27,500 nt of DNA from assembly GCA_905221605.1 (NCBI GenBank), contig CAJNDS010002190.1, forward strand, positions 735,838-763,337, given 5' to 3'. Origin of the DNA: Symbiodinium natans. Taxonomy: Eukaryota > Sar > Dinophyceae > Suessiales > Symbiodiniaceae. The notes beneath the pieces are model-generated. The model had not been told where the DNA came from. It did no database searches and saw only the letters and a program-made list of their open reading frames with translations. Position 1 is the stretch's first letter. Every line of letters starts with the position of its first letter. Made by a program: the position numbers and the translations under genes. Below, piece after piece: positions 7,218 through 14,983 of the stretch.

Positions 7218-7352
7218 TTGTCAGGTTCGAGCAGGCATGCGCGGCACACGCAGCCAGCTGCACAGGAACTGAAACTGTTCGAAGGCACGCGGAATATTGC
7301 TGCAGGCCAGCACACACGACCGCAGCTGCGAACAAAAGCGCCAACATAGGGC
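7218..7352 (+). CDS. Exon-like island
   Basis: A unique GC-rich block after TTCTTGTCAG. Two frames are open: one contains QELKLFEGTRNIAAGQHTRP and ends in a stop near 7349, the other continues to 7411 and is Cys/Ala-rich. C-strand repeats lie on both sides. The correct frame cannot be chosen. Confidence 0.3.
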
Positions 7353-7499
7353 TTTTGTCAAAATCACCCGGCATCAAAAGTCAAAAACCAAAATCGAACC
7401 CTAAAACCTAAAACCTATAAACCCTAAACCCCAAACCCCAAACCCCAAACCCTAAACCCTAAACCCTAAACCCTAAACCCATATTGAAACCCTTAGAAG

Positions 7500-7602
7500 G
7501 CCCCCAAGAGCTGAAGGTGTCCCGGAGTTGCTGAGCCCAGCTCCTTTCGCTGGCCCGCTGCTGCGGGCGCTGCACTGCTCCCCGGCAAAGCCCAAACCCA
7601 CG
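7500..7602 (+). CDS. Exon-like island
   Basis: A GC-rich unique block between a C-strand tract (7395-7480) and a G-strand tract (7603-7680). One frame reads ELLSPAPFAGPLLRALHCSP then AKPKPTR. The flanking polarity fits the repeat-intron pattern. Confidence 0.3.
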
Positions 7603-7732
7603 AGGGTTTAGGGTTTAGGGTTTAGGGTTTAGGGTTTAGGGTTTAGGGTTTAGGGTGTAGGGTTTAGGGTTTAGGGTTTACAAACGGAAGCGCGCTTTGG
7701 GAGCGCGCGGTAGTCTGCAGGGTGCTTGAAGA

Positions 7733-8225
7733 AGGATTTAAGGTGATTATTGAGCCTAAACGGCTTGAGGAAGGAGAGCCCTGCAACATCCTAAGCTGGT
7801 GGCCCGGAAGGCCCATGAAGTGGGCTTGGAGGCCTGAGTAGAAAGGAACCCATCTCTTGGGGTTTAGGATGATTATGGAGCTAAACTGCTGAGAAATCTT
7901 GAGAAAGGATGAGTACGGAGCCTAAACTGGTTGAGGAAGGGTTTCGAATGATTATTGTGAAGAGCCTGAAACTTCAGGGGCTTCGAGGTCCCTGGGAAGC
8001 AGAAAGGAACCGAGGAAGGTTGAGGATGATTATGGAGCCTAAGCTGCTTGCGGAAGAAGGTTTAGGGTGATTATTGAGCCAAGAAGGGCCCATAAGCAGT
8101 GAAGAGCCGCAAAAACTTCAAGCTGGTGGGCTAAACCGCTTGAGAAAGGATTGCGGAGCCTAAACTGCTTGAGGAAGGGTGTCGGATGATTATGGAGCCT
8201 ACACCGCTTGAGGAAAGGTTTTTAC
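7733..8225. repeat. ~40-bp minisatellite, left block
   Basis: Repeated degenerate unit around GATGATTATGGAGCC, TAAACTGCTTGAGGAAGG. Copies are near 7743, 7868, 7945, 8026, 8068 and 8187, with some larger interspersed segments (AGCAGAAAGGAACC) repeated too. The same unit returns at 11945-12060 and 12238-12266 on the far side of the Rep-related unit. Confidence 0.75.
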
Positions 8226-8234
8226 TGAAGCTAA

Positions 8235-8474
8235 GTGGAGAACCTCTTAGAAGGAGAGGCCCTCCAAATTCTTAGAGAGGCCTGGAGGGCCCCAGGAGGG
8301 GCTGGGAAGCAGAAAGGGGCCCACGCTCTAGCTTGGAGGTCCCAGGTCCCAACCAAGCAGGTCCCGGATCTGAAGGCTTGTGGAAGCAGCAGACGTGGAT
8401 CTGAGAAGCCTGGAACAAGTGTGAGAGCGAGGGTGGTGCGTGTCAGGAGGGCCAAAGTGATTGATGAGATGTGA
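8235..8474 (+). CDS. Open frame of uncertain status (79 codons)
   Basis: Opens with GTG and reads MENLLEGEALQILREAWRAP (first residue from GTG) and later VRARVVRVRRAKVIDEM, ending TGA. Parts (AGAAGGAGAGGCCCT, GGGAAGCAGAAAGG) resemble pieces interspersed in the minisatellite just upstream. It may therefore be part of a larger repeat unit rather than a gene. Confidence 0.2.
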   Translation: MENLLEGEALQILREAWRAPGGAGKQKGAHALAWRSQVPTKQVPDLKACGSSRRGSEKPGTSVRARVVRVRRAKVIDEM

Positions 8475-8484
8475 GAATCAGCCG

Positions 8485-8682
8485 AATTTATGGTCTGTTT
8501 CCCCCTAAGAACAGCAGCGATTCAGAAAGCAGAAGTTCCACGCGCATGTCAACTTTATGGTGTAATTCCCCTTAGAAGGGACGCGATTCATAAAGCAATC
8601 CATGCTCGCCAATTCCAACTTTATGGTGTCCTTCCCCTTAGAAGGGACGCAGTCGTAAACTCAAACGTGCATTTAGACAAGA
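8485..8682 (+). repeat. Left arm: three 66-bp repeats
   Basis: AACTTTATGGTGT recurs at 8485 (diverged), 8551 and 8617, each followed by CCCCTTAGAAGGGACGC. The 66-bp period keeps frame, and the + strand reads LYGVIPLRRDA-like peptides in successive copies. It could be an iteron-like array or the tail of a repeat-protein gene. Confidence 0.65.
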
Positions 8683-8707
8683 TAGTCTAAGTACTTTCTT
8701 TTCCGAG

Positions 8708-8891
8708 CGCTTTGGACTTTACTGTTTGCCGCCTTCTAAGGGGAATTGCATCGTACAGTAAGCCGTTTTCTGCACGTGGGACTTTACGACGTGGCCCCCT
8801 TCTCAAGGGGAATTGCATCGTAAAGTACGCCACTTCGGCGCGTGGGATTTGATTATTTGGCCCCTTTCTAAGGGAGCAGCGTCGTAAAGTT
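8708..8891 (-). repeat. Right arm: three 64-67-bp repeats in inverse orientation
   Basis: CTTCTAAGGGGAATTGCATC-type units with TCGTAAAGT at 8751 (diverged), 8818 and 8882 are the inverse of the left arm. The two arms make a ~400-bp imperfect palindrome centred near 8690, directly upstream of the Rep coding region. The minus strand reads LYDAIPLRR-like peptides. Confidence 0.65.
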
Positions 8892-8911
8892 GGAAATCTT
8901 CTGCCTTGCCA

Positions 8912-9059
8912 GGACAGCGGCAGCGACAGCGACAGTAGCTCGTCGTCCGTTGCGCCGCCCGAAATGGTGGTTGCAGAAGGCAGCTCCTCAGGCAGTGAGT
9001 CTGGCAAACGCCCAGCTGCGGCCGCAGCGCGAGGAGCCTGTGCCATGTTCACGTGGCCA
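8912..9059 (+). pseudogene. Rep-like gene, N-terminal block (HUH motif I)
   Basis: A splice-acceptor-like TCTGCCTTGCCAG ends at 8911. The frame that follows is Ser/Asp-rich (DSGSDSDSSSSSVAPPE), a disordered leader. It then reads RGACAMFTWP at about 9030-9059. FTWP matches the FTxx motif I of rolling-circle Rep (HUH) endonucleases. The same frame continues past 9059 in hydrophobic, uncharacteristic sequence, whereas the next Rep block lies in another frame from about 9148, so an intron, insertion or frameshift lies between. Assignment rests on motif order and proximity. Confidence 0.5.
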
Positions 9060-9147
9060 TGTCCTGGCCGCTCTGCCGCGGTCTTGCTTTTGTTGTTCTG
9101 TTGTGGTGGTCGGCTTACAAACGTATACAAGCGACTTGTGTCACTGA

Positions 9148-9786
9148 GGCACACGCGGCAAGACGTTAGCAGACCGGGAGAAGTTAGGCATTTTGAAGCC
9201 AGCAGACTGGACCAAGGAAGACTTGGGCAGCAAGTTCCGTGGAGTTCTGCAGAAGCGGCATCTCCTTCAGGGCTTCAAAGCCATGGTGATCGCGCAGGAA
9301 CCTCACAACAAATGGGCTCCAGGAGCCGAACAGAGGGAGGTTCACTACCACATGAAGATGGCATCTCCCTTTGCGCGCGCCAAGATGTGCGCAGATCTTG
9401 GAGCTGAAGGATGCAAAGGTTTCTTCACCTTTCCACGCGCAGGATGGGCATCCTATCTTGCCTATGTCCTCCTGCCCTTAGCCAAGAAGTTGCAGAAGGA
9501 TCTCGATCCTTGTCCCATGTTCTGGCCCCCAAGCTTTACCAAAGAGAAAGCCTTGGAGGTCATCAAGCAGGTCGAGGCTAGAATGTTGCGTCGCAACAGT
9601 GCTGACGTCCAGCAGCAGATCAAATCCTCGCAGAAAAAAACAGGCGAGTCCAAACGCAGGCGAACTTTGTCCTTTTCCGAGTCGGACTATGTTGTTGAAA
9701 ACGGCTGCGTTGATGAGGGTGATGTTTGGCGATTGGCCAAACGGTTGAAAACAAGTGGAGAAGACATGATGTGGAACTACTTGTAA
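9148..9786 (+). pseudogene. Rep-like gene, HUH endonuclease block
   Basis: Open frame from about 9148 to a TAA at 9784-9786. REVHYHMKM (9334-9357) carries the HxH metal-binding motif II. SYLAYVLLPLAKKL (9451-9492) carries the Tyr/Lys motif III, with a candidate nicking Tyr at 9463-9465. A basic KKTGESKRRR stretch follows. HUH endonucleases nick ssDNA at replication origins and covalently join it through the Tyr. The combination with the downstream helicase is typical of CRESS-DNA-type Rep and of Rep-derived eukaryotic transposons. The frame ends between domains, so this copy cannot make the full protein without recoding. No ATG is obvious at the start. Confidence 0.65.
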
Positions 9787-10424
9787 AACAAGGATGTGGC
9801 TTGCGTCGAAAAGCTTTGAGAGGTTGGCATCACGAGTCCATGCCTCAGGGCATGCTCCAAAAGACAGTGCAGTACCCGCTCTCTGCGTTCCATATTCCCA
9901 CAGGCGTCCAGCGTTGGATGGAGTCTAGCAGTGAGGATAAAGTTTTGATCTTGCGTGGCGAAGGTGGACTTGGCAAGGCGGAGCTGGCCTGTGCGATAAT
10001 GTGCGAGCTGACTGGACCGTTCTTTTTCTTGGACAAGTTGGATGCTGCCAAGAAGATTCATTTCCGGGAGGGTGAAGGACTGGTGATTGACGATGTGAAC
10101 TTCTCCAAGCTCGAAGTTGACGATGTCAAAAGTTGGCTGGATGTTAAAAAACCTCGGTTCACGCATTGCAGGAACGATGATGCGCTCATTCCGACACACA
10201 CACACACAAGAAGGATTTTCACGACAAACTATCGTAGTGCTGACTTCTTTCCGACAGAGGCCCGGATGGAAGAACAGGTCAAAGCCATCAAGCGTCACGT
10301 CGAGTGGGTGGACATCAAGGAAGATGTGCGGCGGCCGCAACCAGCGGCGCCAGCGCCCCTTCCAGCTGTAGATGCCGCAGAAGAAGAAGAAGACCGCTTT
10401 GGCTTCGGATTCGATTTGAGCTGA
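9787..10424 (+). pseudogene. Rep-like gene, SF3 helicase block
   Basis: A frame different from the HUH block, open to the TGA at 10422-10424. Walker A is GEGGLGKAE (9957-9983); the Ser/Thr normally following Lys is Ala. Walker B is GLVIDDVNF (about 10077-10103), and the sensor-like motif C RIFTTNY is at 10212-10232. An ACAC microsatellite (10194-10208) is read as PTHTHT just before motif C. The C-terminus is acidic (DAAEEEEDRFGFGFDLS). Two stops in the HUH frame (9784, 9817) and a frame change lie between the domains. Order and spacing match Rep proteins with an N-terminal HUH and C-terminal SF3 helicase. Likely an inactive, endogenised copy. Confidence 0.7.
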
Positions 10425-10489
10425 TTGGCTGCATGGCAAGCTCGGCAGTCTCGATGCCAAGGTTGTGGCTTGACCCCCAACTGCGTCGG

Positions 10490-10785
10490 TCCAACACCGT
10501 CTCAAAGTCTCCGGTCTGCGTTGGCCCAAAAGAAACCGCAAGATCTCGGGTCTGTCTCGCCCCAACAGCAAGCTGCAAGCAAGACATCCCACCTTGCAAG
10601 CCGTTCGGTGTCCAGCGTACCGCAAGGTCTCAGGTTTGTGTCGCTCCAAGTGGAACTGTAAGGTCTGCGTCGCTCGGTAAGGGACCGCAAGGTCTCGGAT
10701 CGGTATGGCTCTATCGAGCGCGAGAGAAACCGCAAAGTGTTCGGTCTGTATTGTGTGCTACAAGGTTTCAGACTGCAACTCGGGG
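10490..10785. repeat. Degenerate repeat array downstream of the Rep gene
   Basis: Units built on ACCGCAAGGTCTCGG followed by TCTGTNTCGCTCC recur near 10494, 10531, 10619, 10653, 10683, 10729 and 10761, irregularly spaced. It could be a decayed binding array or satellite. Overlapping open frames here are shadows of the repeat. Confidence 0.55.
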
Positions 10786-11120
10786 TTTTTGGGTAACGCC
10801 GGAAGCCAAGACCCGCTCGAAGTAACGTCAGGGAGTTTGGTCTCTCTCAACGTCAAAAAAAGTATCGCGTCCTGGCAGAACCTTGAGGCGTGACTCTGTT
10901 TGCTTCTCATTAACGCAATGAGTGTGTCATCCTTCGCAAGAGGCTATGCTTCGTGTCATCTTTGTGCTGGGAACATGCTGTCATTTTTGCTCCAAGGCAT
11001 CTCTCACGTTTAGGGGTTTTTCATGTGCAAGCCATTAGAGCGACTGGTTTGAACAGAACACAGAGGATGCACAGTGCACAGTTTTGACTCGACGTGTTGT
11101 TTTGAGTGCCCAAAAGGCTC
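10786..11120. other. Spacer, nothing identified
   Basis: Unique sequence without telomere repeats. Open frames are short and inconsistent. Confidence 0.35.
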
Positions 11121-11127
11121 AAGCAAG

Positions 11128-11160
11128 GTCGGCAGCAGTGTGCAAGATCTGAGCGACTGG
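11128..11160 (-). repeat. Decayed fragment of the 147-bp repeat
   Basis: GGTCGGCAGCAGTG then TGCAAGATCTGAGCGAC matches the junction part of the repeat at 11458-11496, with small deletions. Confidence 0.5.
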
Positions 11161-11327
11161 CTAAATCCCGCGCCTCTTGGGCGGAACATTTGCAAATTTG
11201 TCGGAAAGCGATACCCCAGACACGAGTCAGTCTTGACTCGATTTCCTTGTTGATGCAGTGCATTTGGCTGGTTAAGAGTGCCCCTGGTGCTCCACGACTT
11301 GGCAGTTCGGTTCTTTATTGAGCATGC

Positions 11328-11714
11328 CTAAAAAACCCCAAAAGCGACACCCTCAATGAATGTCCCAGCCGTGGCCTCTAGGTTTTGCCGCGCGCTCAGC
11401 TTGAACGCCTGTGTCCCGCCTGGTGCAGTGTAGCCGGCTGTCTGGGTTCCTGGTGCAAGGTCGCAGCAGTGCTGTGCAAGATCAGCTCGAGCGACACCCT
11501 CAATGAATGTCCCAGCCCTGGCCTCTAGGTTTTGCCGCGCGCTCAGCTTGAATGCCTGTGTCCCGCCTGGCGCAGTGTAGCCGGCTGTTCCTGGTGCAAG
11601 GTCGCAGCAGTGCTGTGCAAGATAAGCTCGAGCCTCCGCCCAGAAGTTTGCAGCTGCAGCAGCATTCTGTTGAGAGAAAGCAAGCTTGTGATTGTTGCGA
11701 ACTTGCAGAGCCAA
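11328..11714 (-). CDS. Minus-strand reading frame with tandem 49/47-aa repeat
   Basis: The frame starts at a TTG near 11714 and extends further upstream in phase to about 11765 without an ATG. It opens VRNNHKLAFSQQNAAAAANF and then contains two copies of a unit beginning RA(Y/D)LAQHCCDLAPGT and including GYTAPGGTQAFKLSARQN. The DNA repeats are 11343-11489 (147 nt) and 11490-11630 (141 nt). The length difference is 6 nt, i.e. two codons. Of the single-base differences I could place, two are synonymous and two change an amino acid. No family is recognised. It may be a real small gene, a gene remnant or a satellite open by chance. It lies between the Rep block and the 64-nt hairpin. Confidence 0.4.
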   Translation of the reverse strand: MALQVRNNHKLAFSQQNAAAAANFWAEARAYLAQHCCDLAPGTAGYTAPGGTQAFKLSARQNLEARAGTFIEGVARADLAQHCCDLAPGTQTAGYTAPGGTQAFKLSARQNLEATAGTFIEGVAFGVF

Positions 11715-11723
11715 TTCTTGCCC

Positions 11724-11787
11724 AGAGACTCCAAAACCTCTTAATAAAAGAATGGGGATTCCTTAATTAAGGGGTTTTGGAGTCTCT
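11724..11787. other. 64-nt near-perfect hairpin
   Basis: The 30-nt arms 11724-11753 and 11758-11787 (outer parts AGAGACTCCAAAACC and GGTTTTGGAGTCTCT) match at 27 of 30 positions around a GGGG loop. A stem this long is rare. It could be a terminal or origin hairpin of the Rep-related unit, a short foldback element or a structured RNA. Confidence 0.7.
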
Positions 11788-11939
11788 GAAGGTGTTGAGA
11801 TGCGACCAGCTTCTGAGCTGTTGCGAAACGCAGAAAGCAAACACTGAGACTCTGAGCACCGTTCTCATGAGTGCTTGCCTGGTTTTTTCCTTTACATTAT
11901 CAGTTCTCAAATCAGGAAGATTACCAAGCCTAGAAAGCT
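11788..11939. other. Spacer, nothing identified
   Basis: Unique sequence between the hairpin and the right minisatellite block. No gene was seen. Confidence 0.35.
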
Positions 11940-12062
11940 CGTAGGATGATTATTGAGCCTAAACTTGAGGAAGGGTTTAGGCTGATTATTGAGCCAAACT
12001 GCTTGAGGAAGGTCAGGATGATTATTGAGGCTAAACTGCTTGCGGAAGAGTTTAGGATATTT
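11940..12062. repeat. ~40-bp minisatellite, right block
   Basis: Copies near 11945, 11977 and 12017 of the unit seen at 7733-8225 (GATGATTATTGAGCC, TAAACTGCTTGAGGAAGG). One more fragment is at 12238-12266 after the AT microsatellite. Confidence 0.75.
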
Positions 12063-12094
12063 CGGTATACATATAAATCTAAATAAATAAATAC

Positions 12095-12236
12095 ATTATA
12101 TTATATTATATTATATTATATTATATTATATTATATTATATTATATTATATTATATTATATTATATTATATTATATTAGCTTATATGATATGATATGATA
12201 TTATATTATATTATACTATATTATATTATATTTATA
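12095..12236. repeat. (TTATA)n microsatellite
   Basis: About sixteen TTATA units, then TGATA and mixed variants. It sits inside the right minisatellite block. Confidence 0.95.
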
Positions 12237-12311
12237 TAGAGCCTAAACTGCTTGAGGAAGGGTAGGAGTGCGGTGTCATTTTTGGGCAGGGGTTGTGCTG
12301 TGTGCGTCCGA

Positions 12312-12755
12312 AAATTGCCCTACCGTGTCATTTGCGCTCGAACGCGTCGCCAGGCGTGCATTTTCATCTCAGGACAGAGCCGCAGATGCAAAGACGTCTG
12401 ACAAGAACGGACAAGGAAAATCGGCTTTTGTTGTGGGGGGGAGGCGGGTTTTGGAGTCCAAAGATTGATGCACGATACTTTTTTGAATTTAAGGTGGCGC
12501 GGTCGACGGACGCGCGGGGCCGTTTTTATTCTCCCAACAACATCGCCCTACCGCGTCAATTGCAGTCCTACTCGTTGCCAGGCGTACCTTTTCATCTCAG
12601 GAGGGCTTGCGGGTGGGCGGCGGGGATTAGGCAGTCAGAGCACGCAGAGGTTTCTGAAAAGTCGCCAACTGCCCAAGGAAATCAGCTGCGTTTTTTTTTT
12701 ATGGGGAGGTCCGAACATTGATACACGTTATTCTTTTGATCTCCATTGAAGGGCG
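12312..12755 (+). repeat. Diverged direct duplication, period about 229
   Basis: GCCCTACCGTGTCA at 12316 recurs as GCCCTACCGCGTCA at 12545. CATTTTCATCTCAGGA at 12359 recurs as CCTTTTCATCTCAGGA at 12587. GATTGATGCACGATA and CATTGATACACGTTA also correspond. Several frames are open in each copy and I cannot choose one. Not recognised. Confidence 0.6.
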
Positions 12756-12925
12756 CGTTGCAACTTTATGCTTGTTCGGGGTTCCCAAAGCTGTGCTTCA
12801 GCTGGGAGCAGAGACTCTTGAGACAAGCTGCTTTCCCGCCTTGTAATACCGTGACAACTGCTGACTCGGCCTGTGCCTGCCTGGAGGGTAAGCCAGCCTG
12901 GAGGCCAGCGAGTGGGGCGGCGGGC
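12756..12925. other. Unique block, possibly exonic
   Basis: Contains DSACACLEG followed by GGTAAGCC, a good donor-like sequence near 12888, just before a G-strand tract. Too little to define an exon. Confidence 0.2.
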
Positions 12926-13140
12926 GGGTTTAGGGTTTAGGGTTTAGGGTTTAGGGTTTAGGGGGTTGGGTTTAGGGAGTTTAGGGAGTTTAGGGAGTTT
13001 AGGGAGTTTAGGGAGTTTAGGGAGTTTCGGGAGTTTAGGGAGTTTAGGGGTTTAGGGAGTTTAGGGAGTTTAGGGAGCTTAGGGGGCGTAGGGGGCTTAG
13101 GGGGCTTAGGGGGCTCAGGGTTTAGGGTTTAGGGAGTTTT
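12926..13140. repeat. G-strand tract expanding into a 9-mer
   Basis: TTTAGGG units change to repeated GGGAGTTTA 9-mers (from about 12975) and then GGGGGCTTA-type units. The unit length drifts from 7 to 9 within one tract. Confidence 0.9.
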
Positions 13141-13499
13141 TGGTGTAGTAGGGGGTTTACAAACCTTAAGCCCTACAGCCTAATCCCTTGGTTTGTTAGT
13201 TTGCCCACGCGGCTTGCTTGCGTTTGGGCTCTGGACTGAGATCAGGACTCCGGGTTGAGATTTAAGGGTTGAGGGGCCACCTTTGTATTTCAACCACCTC
13301 CATGCATAGGCTTCTTTGGGTTTAGGGTTTGGGGTTCTGGGTTTGGGTTCTTTGGGGATCTGGGGTCTGGGGTTCGGGGTTCTAGACCCGAAACCCGAAA
13401 TCCTAAACCCAAAACCCTAAACCCTAAACCTTTATGTTTTGGGTCGTAGAGCCATGGCCGTACGGTTGCGGCTGCTACAAAGATAGCCCCATGTCCCGC
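13141..13499. other. Spacer with scattered telomere-like variants
   Basis: G-strand variants at 13318-13385, C-strand at 13390-13435. No gene was seen. Confidence 0.35.
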
Positions 13500-13570
13500 C
13501 TTACTTAACTCAGGAATCCTTATTTCATTCAGGAAGCCCTAGTTACTTAAGGAAGCCTTATTTAATTAAG
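13500..13570. repeat. ~20-bp tandem repeat
   Basis: Four diverged units of TTACTTAAGGAAGCC type (CTTACTTAACTCAGGAATCC, TTATTTCATTCAGGAAGCC and so on). Confidence 0.6.
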
Positions 13571-13615
13571 GAGTGTTGCTCGTAGTTCCTACATCACAGT
13601 GGGGAGTGGGGAGAG

Positions 13616-13692
13616 GGTTTAGGGTTTAGGGTTTAGGGTTTAGGGTTTAGGGTTTAGGGTTTAGGGTTTAGGGTTTAGGGTTTAGGGTTTTA
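13616..13692. repeat. G-strand TTTAGGG array
   Basis: About eleven near-perfect units. Confidence 0.95.
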
Positions 13693-13702
13693 GGATTTGA
13701 GA

Positions 13703-13764
13703 ACTTCAGGGTTCCCTGGGCGGCAGACTTCTCTCCGAGTCGGGGAGGTGCTTTGGCGACCTAA
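13703..13764 (+). CDS. Exon-like island
   Basis: Reads NFRVPWAADFSPSRGGALAT before a TAA. An internal GGGCGGCAG could be an acceptor and GGGAG|GTGCTT a donor. G-strand lies upstream and C-strand downstream, the opposite of the usual polarity. Confidence 0.25.
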
Positions 13765-13768
13765 CCTC

Positions 13769-13996
13769 TAGACCCTAAACCCTAAACCCTAAACCCTAAA
13801 CCTTAAACCCTAAACCCTAAACCCTAAACCCTAAACCCTAAACCCTAAACCCTACACCCCTGAACCCCTGAACCCCTGAACCCCTAAACCCCTAAACCCC
13901 TAAACCCCTAAACCCCTAAACCCTAAACCCTAAAGCCTAAACCCTGAACCCTGAACCCCGAAACCTGAACCCTGAAAACCCAGACCCTGAAAACCC
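13769..13996. repeat. C-strand tract with 8-mer variants
   Basis: CCCTAAA, then CCCCTGAA and CCCCTAAA 8-mers, then CCCTGAA-type units. Confidence 0.9.
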
Positions 13997-14002
13997 TAAC
14001 AG

Positions 14003-14230
14003 CACCAAGAGGCCGAGGAAAATGGAGGCTCAGCTCGTCGGCGTCTTGCAGGAGGCCGACGGCAAGCCATACGACGCCGAGGCAAAGCTATCACTTCTGA
14101 GCTACAGCGAAGAAAGACGCGCAATTGGCAAATCAAGCAGCCATGCTGGCTAAGAGCGCCGCAGTTGCAGAGCAGGGTGTCGGTGCCTCGTCTCCGATGC
14201 AGGCTTGATGAGGTCGTGGTTGAGCCCTAA
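14003..14230 (+). CDS. Exon-like island, longest unique block between repeats
   Basis: It follows ACCCTAACAG. Two frames compete. One is open for 75 codons to the TAA at 14228 and is Arg-rich. The other starts at an ATG at 14022 and encodes 43 residues (MEAQLVGVLQEADGKPYDAE, later LSLLSYSEERRAIG), with a more protein-like composition. No splice pair decides between them and no family is recognised. Confidence 0.35.
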   Translation, partial: HQEAEENGGSARRRLAGGRRQAIRRRGKAITSELQRRKTRNWQIKQPCWLRAPQLQSRVSVPRLRCRLDEVVVEP

Positions 14231-14480
14231 TTAAACCCTAAACCCTAAACCCCAAACCCTAAACCCTAAACCCTAAACCGTAAACCCTAAACCCGAAGCC
14301 CTCAGACCCCGACCCCGGACCCCTAGACCCTCAGCCCTACGGATTTTCGGGCCATCGCCTCCTGAAACCCTTAACCCTAAACCCTAAACCCTAAACCCTA
14401 AACCCACCTCCAACCACCCGAAGCCCTGATCTCCGCTACCTAACCCTTACGTAGGGCTTCGGGTTTCGGGTTTCGGGTTC
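14231..14480. repeat. C-strand repeats with short interruptions
   Basis: CCCTAAA variants. The short unique pieces (14336-14368, 14403-14460) show nothing I can support. Confidence 0.7.
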
Positions 14481-14485
14481 AAGGG

Positions 14486-14619
14486 AATGAAGGAGGGACC
14501 CTTACAAGGGACCTTAGGGGTTATTTAGGGTTTATTTAGGGGCTACCTAGGTACGTAGGGAATATACAAGGTGGTTATGTAGGGGAATAAGGTTAAGAGC
14601 CCCTTCTAGTAGTCCCTCC
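14486..14619. mobile_element. Possible TIR element
   Basis: The left GGAGGGACCCTTACAAGGG and right CCCTTCTAGTAGTCCCTCC are imperfect inverses. The interior is unique with no coding region. Ends are less well defined than in the other elements. Confidence 0.35.
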
Positions 14620-14711
14620 GTATACCCCTCAAAGCGCTTGGGGTTTAGGGTTTAGGGTTTAGGGTTTAGGGTTTGGGGTTTGGGGGTTAGGGTTTAGGGT
14701 TTAGGGTTTAG

Positions 14712-14784
14712 GATCCCCGGCACCTGGTACCGCAACGGCGAAGACATAAGACCTGGCGCTGGGGCTCGGGGGGTGAGGGCACCC
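14712..14784 (+). CDS. Exon-like island
   Basis: Reads IPGTWYRNGEDIRPGAGARG between a G-strand tract (14638-14711) and C-strand repeats. Opposite flank polarity to most islands. Confidence 0.25.
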
Positions 14785-14920
14785 TAAACCCTAAACCGTA
14801 AACCCTAGAGACTGGACCCTGGACCCTAAACCCTAAAGCCTAAACCCGAAACCCTAAATCCTAAACCCTAAACCGGCAACCCTCAATCCCACACCCCAAA
14901 CCCCAAACTTTAAACCCCAG

Positions 14921-14983
14921 CCGAGGCAGGCACAGCTACTTGGGCCGCTTCGTGGTGCGCCTGGCACCTTGGCTCGAAATCCT
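14921..14983 (+). CDS. Exon-like island (63 nt)
   Basis: The acceptor AAACCCCAG ends a C-strand tract and the donor GTAGGGTTTGG opens a long G-strand tract. One frame reads RGRHSYLGRFVVRLAPWLEI. A second frame is also open. Confidence 0.4.

Noticed and set aside
8485-8891. CRISPR array
   Set aside because: Units are 66 bp, diverged and arranged in two opposite orientations without distinct spacers; the context is eukaryotic.
8687-9154. A 155-codon minus-strand gene
   Set aside because: It is antisense to the Rep N-terminal block and the 66-bp repeats. Motif evidence favours the + strand, although the repeated PLRR peptides are noted as a finding.
9777-10649. A 290-codon minus-strand frame, longest on that strand
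   Set aside because: It is antisense to the helicase block, where Walker A, Walker B and motif C are all readable on the + strand.
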